Source: Candidatus Zymogenus sp. (GTDB lineage: Bacteria; Desulfobacterota; Zymogenia; Zymogenales; Zymogenaceae). Taken from it: a stretch of 7,283 nt of DNA. Shown here one piece after another: positions 1 to 4,394 of this stretch; the first letter of the stretch is position 1, and each line of letters begins with the position of its first letter. The notes under the pieces are model-generated. The model made no database searches. It was not told the origin of the DNA and saw nothing but the letters and a program-made list of their open reading frames with translations. The stretch covers positions 1-7,283 of the forward strand of contig JAUWME010000109.1 in assembly GCA_030613285.1 (NCBI GenBank), given 5' to 3'. The position numbers and the translations under genes were made by a program.

Positions 1-714
1 CTCTGGTGGGAGTACCTGTACGAGGATTTTTACAAAGAGGCGTGTGACAGGGAGACCCCCGTCGCTCGGGTTATCCCCGTGGAGGAATCGCTGGAGTCGG
101 GAGCAGTGGTTACCCCCCACGAAAAGGTCGATGAGCTGATGGATATGGTGGATTATTTCTCAGTTGCCCACTGCCCCTGTCGCCTCATCGCAAGATATAC
201 CAAGCAGGAGAACGCCTGCGACCACTCTACTGAAAATTGCTTCCACTTCGGCTCCATGGCAAAATACATGGTTTCTGTCGGGATGGCGAGGGAGTTGACG
301 AGGGATGAGGCGAAAAAGCTTTTAAAGGGAGCCCACGAGGAGGGGCTTGTCCACATCGGCGACAACTACAAGGGGAGGGTTTCTACCATCTGCTCCTGTT
401 GCGGTGACTGCTGCATCTGGATCAAATCGCGAAAGGAGCTTAAATACGCAAGTTTTTCCAACGCCAACTATGTTATGCAGGTGAATGAGGAGAATTGCAC
501 CGCCTGTGGGGTTTGCGAGGAGCGGTGTCCCATCGACGCTATCGTTGTGGATGACGTCTCGGTGGTCGATGTGGATAAGTGCATGGGGTGCGGGGTCTGT
601 TATCCCACGTGTCCCTCGGATGCTATTGTTTTGGTTGATCGTGATGAGAGATATGAATTGCTTGAGCAGATGGATTATATCCAGGGGCTTTTGAAGAACA
701 AGGGGTTGATGTGA
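1..714 (+). CDS. 4Fe-4S ferredoxin-type protein, 5'-truncated by window edge
   Basis: The reading frame is open from the first base to a TGA at 712-714, so the gene begins upstream of the window; a GTG at 79 is in frame but need not be the start. The visible 237 residues contain a first cysteine group, HCPCR (C58, C60) with CDH (C73) and ENC (C80), then a dense CSCCGDCC group (C131-C138), then two classical CxxCxxCxxxCP ferredoxin motifs (C166-C176 and C194-C204). These last two should bind two [4Fe-4S] clusters in an electron-transfer domain; the earlier cysteines probably hold further metal or Fe-S sites. No signal peptide can be judged because the N terminus is missing. The arrangement matches multi-cluster ferredoxin-like proteins of anaerobes, probably cytoplasmic electron carriers or redox subunits. 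The electron partner is unknown. The gene ends a transcription unit, with an intrinsic terminator 64 bases after the stop. Confidence 0.85.
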   Translation, partial: LWWEYLYEDFYKEACDRETPVARVIPVEESLESGAVVTPHEKVDELMDMVDYFSVAHCPCRLIARYTKQENACDHSTENCFHFGSMAKYMVSVGMARELTRDEAKKLLKGAHEEGLVHIGDNYKGRVSTICSCCGDCCIWIKSRKELKYASFSNANYVMQVNEENCTACGVCEERCPIDAIVVDDVSVVDVDKCMGCGVCYPTCPSDAIVLVDRDERYELLEQMDYIQGLLKNKGLM

Positions 715-730
715 CGGGTGCGTGTTTAAA

Positions 731-779
731 ATGAATATTTACAATGAATGTTGCTATGAATGTTGCAATGAATCACTGG
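731..779. repeat. Short tandem ATGAAT repeat, 12-13 bp period
   Basis: ATGAAT occurs at 731, 744, 756 and 768, with spacings of 13, 12 and 12 bases. The two middle units are nearly identical (ATGAATGTTGCT and ATGAATGTTGCA) and the outer ones are degenerate. The array runs straight into the terminator stem. The ATGs open a short plus-strand frame but there is no ribosome binding site and its translation lies antisense to the 849-1139 gene, so it is best read as a simple-sequence repeat in the 3' untranslated region. Confidence 0.6.
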
Positions 780-800
780 GGGGCGAGTGCCCCCCTTTTT
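778..800 (+). terminator. Rho-independent terminator of the Fe-S protein gene
   Basis: GGGGGGC (778-784) pairs perfectly with GCCCCCC (789-795) around a GAGT loop, followed directly by TTTTT (796-800). This is a textbook intrinsic terminator on the plus strand, 64 bases beyond the stop of the Fe-S gene. On the minus strand the stem is not followed by a T run, so it should serve the converging small-gene operon poorly if at all. Confidence 0.88.
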
Positions 801-848
801 GTTAGACTAATAAAATTTGTGGCTTTTCTCCGACTATTTCTTTTGCTA

Positions 849-1139
849 CTAAATATTGTCCTTGTTCTTTTCTCCCATAAGGTAGTCAAGTTTCTCCAGA
901 ATCTCCTCGTTGCTCTTCTTAATCTCGGCAATGTCGTCCAGCCTCTCCGGTATCTCTTCAAAACCAATAAACTTAGCATTCAATTTTCTGTTGAATTTGC
1001 GGAAATTATCTGATTTGCGAAGAGATTTCCTAAGAAGTACTATAAAGAGTATTATAAGTGTAAAAAAAATAAAAAAAGCACCAAAAATAAAGAATAAAAT
1101 TAGTATAGCAATTATTGCTCCTATCAATTGTTCATTCAT
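849..1139 (-). CDS. Small membrane protein with coiled-coil tail (paralogue 1)
   Basis: I do not recognise a named family. The 96-residue product has a long hydrophobic stretch at about residues 5-36, a basic patch (RKSLRKS...RKFNRK, about 37-52) that by the positive-inside rule places the C-terminal part in the cytoplasm, and an amphipathic, probably coiled-coil tail at about 61-88 (IPERLDDIAEI, EEILEKLDYLMG). ATG at 1139 is preceded by AGAGG at six bases, supporting the start. It is paralogous to the 1246-1581 product: both share R-x-L-x-K-S, RK...RK, F-x-G-x-E-x-I-x-ERLD-x-IAEI and KLDYL-x-G, but this copy lacks about 16 residues of the second heptad block. Their upstream leaders are also alike. 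It is the last gene of a minus-strand array. Role unknown; a membrane-anchored oligomer or scaffold is possible. Confidence 0.7.
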   Translation of the reverse strand: MNEQLIGAIIAILILFFIFGAFFIFFTLIILFIVLLRKSLRKSDNFRKFNRKLNAKFIGFEEIPERLDDIAEIKKSNEEILEKLDYLMGEKNKDNI

Positions 1140-1154
1140 CAGTGTCCTCTGCTT

Positions 1155-1253
1155 TCAATGCTTTGAAAAAACTCTACAAATTAATTGCGACATTTCCTTA
1201 TTACTTTTATCTCTCCCCACTTCTTTGAAACCGGTTGTAGGTGAATCACTCAT
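1155..1253 (-). CDS. Possible coupled small ORF (MSDSP type, copy B)
   Basis: A 32-codon ORF begins MSDSPTTGFKEVGRDKS and stops at TGA 1155-1157. Its ATG overlaps the end of the 1246-1581 gene by eight bases (ATGAGTGA), an arrangement typical of translational coupling, and it ends 15 bases before the next gene's start. A second ORF with the same first five residues follows the 1689-2006 gene. There is no independent Shine-Dalgarno sequence. The shared start may only reflect the duplicated 15-base string GATGAGTGATTCACC, so coding status is doubtful. Confidence 0.2.
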   Translation of the reverse strand: MSDSPTTGFKEVGRDKSNKEMSQLICRVFSKH

Positions 1254-1581
1254 CTTTTGTTTTGTCCCGAACCCCGGCTGGCCCAACAAGGTAGTCCAGC
1301 TTTTTTAGCAATTCCTTGTTTTGCTTCTCAAGGGTTTCTATCTTCACATTTTGCTCAATGCTTCTTTTGTTGATTTCGGCGATGTTATCCAGCCTTTCCC
1401 GTATATCTTCAATGCCATAAAACTCAAAATCCCATTTTCTTGAGATTTTCCGGATACTTTTTGATTTGTAAAGAGACCTTGTAAGGAGTATTGCAAATGC
1501 AATAATAACCAACATTACACCGAGAAATATAAATAGGGAAATTAGTATAAAAACTATAATGAATATCAATTCATCATCCAT
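1246..1581 (-). CDS. Small membrane protein with coiled-coil tail (paralogue 2)
   Basis: The product is 111 residues from the ATG at 1581. A TTG two codons upstream also keeps the frame open, but GGAGG lies six bases before this ATG, so ATG is preferred. There is one long hydrophobic segment (about residues 5-33), a basic juxtamembrane region (RSLYKSKSIRKISRK, 35-49), then IEDIRERLDNIAEI and a heptad-like tail (IETLEKQNKELLKKLDYL, about 81-98) predicted to form a coiled coil, ending in a short charged stretch. It is the closest relative of the 849-1139 product and carries an extra block of about 16 residues in the coil. The family is unknown to me. Likely an inner-membrane protein with a cytoplasmic coiled coil that could multimerise with its neighbours' products. 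Confidence 0.7.
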   Translation of the reverse strand: MDDELIFIIVFILISLFIFLGVMLVIIAFAILLTRSLYKSKSIRKISRKWDFEFYGIEDIRERLDNIAEINKRSIEQNVKIETLEKQNKELLKKLDYLVGPAGVRDKTKDE

Positions 1582-1587
1582 CTGCAA

Positions 1588-1592
1588 CCTCC
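1588..1592 (-). promoter_or_regulatory. Ribosome binding site fixing the 1581 start
   Basis: On the minus strand GGAGG is followed by six bases and the ATG at 1581. The upstream in-frame TTG at 1587 directly abuts the GGAGG and is therefore an unlikely start. The same leader pattern (AAAGCATT, a purine box, then ATG) precedes the 849-1139 paralogue. Confidence 0.6.
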
Positions 1593-1617
1593 GTTTTAAT
1601 GCTTTTAAAAAACAAAC

Positions 1618-1633
1618 ATGATTAACTAATCAT
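1618..1633. other. Perfect 7-bp inverted repeat, possible operator
   Basis: ATGATTAACTAATCAT is a perfect inverted repeat of ATGATTA and TAATCAT around a two-base centre. It lies in the gap between the 1689-2006 and 1246-1581 genes, 37 bases upstream of the latter's start, and overlaps the stop of the possible small ORF at 1622-1696. The two-base centre and lack of a T run argue against a terminator. It could be a dimeric regulator site, or chance in AT-rich DNA. Confidence 0.25.
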
Positions 1634-1696
1634 TGACTTTTCTTTTTGCTTTCTTCTCTCACACCTCTTGAGTAACTGGGGTGGTGAATCACTCAT
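1622..1696 (-). CDS. Possible coupled small ORF (MSDSP type, copy A)
   Basis: A 24-codon ORF begins MSDSPPQLLKRCERRKQK and ends at TAA 1622-1624. Its ATG overlaps the TGA of the 1689-2006 gene by eight bases (ATGAGTGA), the same geometry as the possible ORF at 1155-1253. Both peptides start MSDSP and are basic further on, but little else is shared. It lacks its own Shine-Dalgarno sequence. It may be a coupled micropeptide or merely sequence carried along by tandem duplication. Confidence 0.2.
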   Translation of the reverse strand: MSDSPPQLLKRCERRKQKEKSMIS

Positions 1697-2006
1697 CGCT
1701 GTTTTTGCCTTGATTCCCGGATGTCCAAATTATATTTTCTAACTTTTCCATTATTTCTTTGTTTTGTATCTCAAGAGCTTCTGTTCTGCTCAGAATTTCT
1801 TTGCTCATTTTAAACATATCTTCTTCAAAATCTAAATAGTCATATTCACCAACTTCTTGTTCATCATCTTCATTGACAAGCTCATCCTCTTTGTTTTCGT
1901 CATCAAGGTCATCATCGTCAACAAAAAATGCTGCTATAAAAAAAATGAGTACGATTAAGACAAAGAGTGATATTGCACCAATGATAAAGCCTTTTAGAAA
2001 AGACAT
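1689..2006 (-). CDS. Small membrane protein with acidic linker and coiled-coil tail
   Basis: The 105-residue product starts at an ATG preceded by AAGGAG at seven bases. After MSFLKG comes one membrane segment (about residues 7-28). Then follows a striking acidic region, about 30-63, in which 21 of 34 residues are Asp or Glu, and a heptad-like helix (MSKEILSRTEALEIQNKEI then MEKLENI, about 67-92). The tail EALEIQNKEIMEKLENI resembles ETLEKQNKELLKKLDYL of the 1246-1581 product, and both proteins end in DE with the same DNA around the stop codon, so the C-terminal parts look related even though the basic patch of the neighbours is replaced by an acidic one. It lies 35 bases after the 2042-2347 gene, probably in the same operon. 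No function can be assigned. Confidence 0.65.
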   Translation of the reverse strand: MSFLKGFIIGAISLFVLIVLIFFIAAFFVDDDDLDDENKEDELVNEDDEQEVGEYDYLDFEEDMFKMSKEILSRTEALEIQNKEIMEKLENIIWTSGNQGKNSDE

Positions 2007-2041
2007 TATTTATCTCCTTTTCGGCAACTTCTATCAATCCC

Positions 2042-2347
2042 TTAAATATCAACAGAGTGAATTTGTTCAACTGCCGAGTGCTTAATAACCACCGTCATTT
2101 TTTTTATGGCTTGGTGGAGTTCATTTACAAACTTGTGTATTTCCTCAATCTGTATCTCAAGGCGGTCAAGCCTCTGAACAATCGTTTGGTTTTCCTCATA
2201 AATATCTTCAATGGCACCTTTTAAACTGAAAACTTTACTATTCTTCCTCATATTGTCGAGAAGGCCTTGAAACCACCTTGAACGAAAGATAAGAGCTCCA
2301 AAAGAAATACCTAACACCGCAGTAATGAAAAAAGCCAATAAATCCAT
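2042..2347 (-). CDS. Small membrane protein with coiled-coil tail, first gene of the array
   Basis: The chosen start is the ATG at 2347, giving MDLLAFFITAVLG and 101 residues, because GAGG sits six bases before it; an in-frame ATG at 2359 lacks a good ribosome binding site. Residues 2-21 form a membrane segment, followed by basic residues (R22, R24, R34, K35), which suggests a cytoplasmic C terminus. Residues about 45-83 (AIEDIYEENQTIVQRLDRLE, then IQIEEIHKFVNELHQAIKK) have clear heptad spacing and should form a coiled coil. The overall plan, one membrane helix then coil, matches the three genes downstream, but sequence similarity is weak. A TATAAT box about 50 bases upstream makes it the likely first gene of the minus-strand operon. 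Function unknown. Confidence 0.65.
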   Translation of the reverse strand: MDLLAFFITAVLGISFGALIFRSRWFQGLLDNMRKNSKVFSLKGAIEDIYEENQTIVQRLDRLEIQIEEIHKFVNELHQAIKKMTVVIKHSAVEQIHSVDI

Positions 2348-2353
2348 TTTAAA

Positions 2354-2357
2354 CCTC
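2354..2357 (-). promoter_or_regulatory. Ribosome binding site fixing the 2347 start
   Basis: On the minus strand GAGG is followed by TTTAAA and the ATG at 2347. The alternative in-frame ATG at 2359 overlaps the region just before this box and has no convincing site of its own, so the shorter protein is favoured. Confidence 0.5.
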
Positions 2358-2396
2358 ATTGCCCATTTTTTTAATCACGATTTTGGACATGAAATA

Positions 2397-2402
2397 ATTA
2401 TA
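2397..2402 (-). promoter_or_regulatory. Candidate -10 box for the minus-strand small-gene operon
   Basis: The minus strand carries an exact TATAAT here. Transcription from it would give a leader of roughly 40 bases before the 2347 start. No good TTGACA-like element is visible 16-18 bases upstream, so the assignment rests on the -10 match and its position; TATAAT can occur by chance in AT-rich DNA. Confidence 0.3.
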
Positions 2403-2508
2403 TGAAATATCGAACAATCGAGTACTTAGCAATTTCAATCATCACCACTTTGTGGCCGAAGGAGCTTACAACAACCTTACTGTCTATCTCCCCAAACTGC
2501 TCTTCTAT
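2398..2508 (-). pseudogene. Possible ORF remnant upstream of the small-gene array
   Basis: A 36-codon stretch is open between stops at 2509-2511 and 2398-2400. It has no ATG near its beginning; the first is internal, so it is not an intact gene. Its second half reads KVVMIEIAKYSIVRYFI and recalls the end of the 2042-2347 product (TVVIKHSAVEQIHSVDI), sharing AAG-YAC-TCG in the same frame. It could be the decayed end of another array member. The similarity is short and unproven. Confidence 0.2.
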
Positions 2509-2510
2509 TT

Positions 2511-2653
2511 AACCACTCCACAAAATTGAATTAATATGGGAAAAGTAACATCTTGCCGTTAGTATATAGAATATGTTTTGTACAATCAAGAGTTTTTTTA
2601 TGAGGCAGGCAATAATTTTGTTCATTGAAAAGAATATCAAAAAGGAGTAAAGA
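2511..2653. other. AT-rich intergenic spacer
   Basis: No gene is seen here. Together with the preceding remnant it separates the divergent minus-strand array from the plus-strand sulfate cluster. Poly-T (2593-2599) and TATA-like runs are present but I could not pair a convincing -35 with a -10 at normal spacing for the plus-strand genes, although this is where their promoter would be expected. Confidence 0.4.
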
Positions 2654-2686
2654 ATGAAGAAAAGACGAAAAGAAGAAAAGAAATAA
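2654..2686 (+). CDS. Ten-codon mini-ORF, possible leader peptide
   Basis: AAAGGAG (2641-2647) precedes an ATG at 2654 with ideal spacing, and the frame encodes only MKKRRKEEKK before TAA. The ribosome binding site is better than that of the DUF2061 gene 68 bases downstream. It may be a leader peptide influencing the downstream operon or a chance product of purine-rich sequence. No attenuator hairpin was found after it. Confidence 0.25.
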   Translation: MKKRRKEEKK

Positions 2687-2754
2687 TTGAAAATTGGGGC
2701 GATTTGATGTATAATTACAAAATTATATTTTCTCTTTGTAGGGATTTAAGGGAA

Positions 2755-3060
2755 ATGGAAAAACCAGAAAGACACTATAGAAGCATCCTCAAGACCATAA
2801 GCTGGAGGCTTCTGGCGACTATGACAACTGTTGCAATCGTCTATTTTTTTACCAAGGAGCTTGCCCTGTCATTGGGCATTGGCGCCATCGAGGTGGTGTC
2901 GAAGATGATCCTCTACTATTTTCACGAGAGGATATGGAATCTGATAACACTTGGAAAGTGGAGTCACCCCTTGTCGTATATTAATCTTGACAAGAACCTC
3001 GATGAAAAGGATAAGGAAATAATTCGAGAGAATTTAAAGGAACTGGGTTATATTGAGTAG
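2755..3060 (+). CDS. DUF2061 family small membrane protein
   Basis: The 101-residue product matches my knowledge of the DUF2061 (PF09834) family. It has a basic N-terminal R-S-I-L-K-x-I-S-W-R signature (residues 9-18), a hydrophobic segment at about 19-38, and a second one at about 39-56 within GIGAIEVVSKMILYYFHER, ending in HERIWN (57-62). The C-terminal tail (about 80-101) is charged and ends LKELGYIE, echoing the end of CysC in this cluster. The start is uncertain: ATG 2755 has AAGGGA close before it and begins at the conserved domain, whereas ATG 2707 or TTG 2704 would add 16-17 residues that do not look like the family. Biochemical function of the family is not established. It stands 35 bases ahead of sat, apparently in one transcription unit, so a role tied to sulfate activation or sulfate entry is a reasonable inference only. 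Confidence 0.85.
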   Translation: MEKPERHYRSILKTISWRLLATMTTVAIVYFFTKELALSLGIGAIEVVSKMILYYFHERIWNLITLGKWSHPLSYINLDKNLDEKDKEIIRENLKELGYIE

Positions 3061-3095
3061 TTGAGTATTTTAAGGCAATTGAAGGGAGATTTGTA

Positions 3096-4394
3096 GTGAG
3101 TAAAGTTGAAAAAAAAACAGGGTGTTTTAGTTACCACGGGGGAATAGAAAAACCGATAAATCGTGTACTTTCCCATGATGAGGCAAACGAGATAAAGGAG
3201 AGGGCAGGGGAGCTGATTACGATTAGGGTAAATGCAGGCGACCTTCCTACAATAAAGAGGATTGGCGACGGGGCGTTGAGTCCCCTGACCGGCCCCATGA
3301 ACAGTGAGGTCTACAAAAGGGTTCTTACAGACGAGAATATCGTCTCCAACGGTGGTAAGTACGCTTGGTCAATCCCTATCTCATTTAGGGTTACCGACCA
3401 AGAGGCCGATGCGCTAAAAGAGAAAAAGGGTAAAAAGGAAGCTATCTTGTTAAACCCCACAGGAGAAGCGGTGGGGTATCTTGAGGTCGAGGATGTTTTC
3501 CCATTCGACAGTGAGTTCTATCTTAAGACTGTTTACGGTACCGACAGGGTGGATCACCCCGGCGCTGCTATGGTCTTAGTTGATGAAAGAAAGACGATGG
3601 TGGGGGGATTGCTTTCGGTGTTTCCAACCGCCTATGAAGGCGCCTTGGAAAAATACATCCTTCCCCCGGAAAAGACGAGGGCGCTCTTTAAAGAAAAAAA
3701 GTGGGAGCGGATAATCGCCTTTCAGACCAGAAACCCCCTCCACCGGGCGCATGAATATGCAATGGTAATCGCTATTGAGAGATTGACGCGAGAGGGGCAC
3801 TTTGCCGGGGTTGTCCTAAATCCACTTTTGGGGGAGTTAAAATCGGACGATGTTCCGGCAGAGGTGAGGATGAAATGTTACCGCGCCCTCCACGATGGAA
3901 AGCTCCTGGGCAAGGGGGACAAAGACGAGTCGCTCTGGAAAAAGGTGGGTTATGACATCAACGACCAATTTGAGCTTTTGGGGCTTGAGATAAAGATGTT
4001 TTACGCCGGCCCAAAGGAAGCCGTGATGCACGCCATCTATCGTCAGAACTACGGCTTTTCGGACATCATCATCGGGAGGAAACACGCCGACGCGCCATTT
4101 GACGACGGGACACCCATCTGGGGTGATTTTGATGCCCATGAAAAGTTTGAGAACCTCACTGGTGAGCTTTTGATAAACAATCTTAACATCGGCTTTGCCG
4201 CCTATTATGAAGAGCTGGGGAAAGTGGGGCTTGTGGCCGTTGAGAGTAAGAAGGGACTAAAACCCGTTACAATTTCGGGGACAGTGCTTCGCGAAACACT
4301 TGGAAAAGGCGAGATTGCTGACGAGAGGTTTATCAGACCGGAAGTTTCAGAGATATTGATAGAATACTACAAAGGAATTCGGGGTGGAAAATAG
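3096..4394 (+). CDS. sat: Sulfate adenylyltransferase (ATP sulfurylase)
   Basis: Catalyses ATP plus sulfate to adenosine 5'-phosphosulfate (APS) and pyrophosphate in the cytoplasm, the first step of sulfate activation. The 432-residue protein has an N-terminal PUA-like domain (roughly 1-180) and the catalytic nucleotidyltransferase domain with QTRNPLHRAHE (210-220), whose HxxH (H216, H219) binds the ATP phosphates. MFYAGPKEAVMHAIYRQNYG (301-320) and TISGTVLRE (392-400) are also typical of the family. The usual GRDHAG is GRKHAD here (327-332). It is the single-polypeptide Sat type, not CysDN, and has no fused APS kinase domain; cysC is separate downstream. Start is GTG 3096, with AAGGGAG seven bases upstream. 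The 3' end overlaps the phosphodiesterase gene by 11 bases, so the two are probably co-translated. Sequence alone cannot tell an assimilatory from a dissimilatory role, but the neighbouring cysC points to PAPS synthesis. Confidence 0.97.
   Translation: MSKVEKKTGCFSYHGGIEKPINRVLSHDEANEIKERAGELITIRVNAGDLPTIKRIGDGALSPLTGPMNSEVYKRVLTDENIVSNGGKYAWSIPISFRVTDQEADALKEKKGKKEAILLNPTGEAVGYLEVEDVFPFDSEFYLKTVYGTDRVDHPGAAMVLVDERKTMVGGLLSVFPTAYEGALEKYILPPEKTRALFKEKKWERIIAFQTRNPLHRAHEYAMVIAIERLTREGHFAGVVLNPLLGELKSDDVPAEVRMKCYRALHDGKLLGKGDKDESLWKKVGYDINDQFELLGLEIKMFYAGPKEAVMHAIYRQNYGFSDIIIGRKHADAPFDDGTPIWGDFDAHEKFENLTGELLINNLNIGFAAYYEELGKVGLVAVESKKGLKPVTISGTVLRETLGKGEIADERFIRPEVSEILIEYYKGIRGGK

Noticed and set aside
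778..800. Bidirectional terminator
   Set aside because: The minus-strand side of the stem lacks a T run, so only plus-strand function is supported.
773..979. Minus-strand open frame across the terminator
   Set aside because: It overlaps the end of the 849-1139 gene in another frame and reads through the terminator stem; its composition is Arg-rich noise.
744..1308. Plus-strand open frames at 744-1013 and 910-1308
   Set aside because: They lie antisense to the minus-strand membrane protein genes, lack ribosome binding sites, and the first starts in a simple repeat and runs through the terminator. The minus-strand frames have proper ribosome sites and a coherent protein plan.
1873..2085. Plus-strand Ser-rich open frame
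   Set aside because: The serine run is the complement of the acidic Asp/Glu codons of the 1689-2006 gene, so it is a shadow.
2521..2600. Sigma-70 promoter for the sulfate cluster
   Set aside because: TTGCCG (2553) and TACAAT (2581) are separated by 22 bases, too far for a normal promoter, and no better pair was found.
3576..4139. Minus-strand frames inside sat
   Set aside because: Antisense to a clearly identified enzyme, with no ribosome site or domain.
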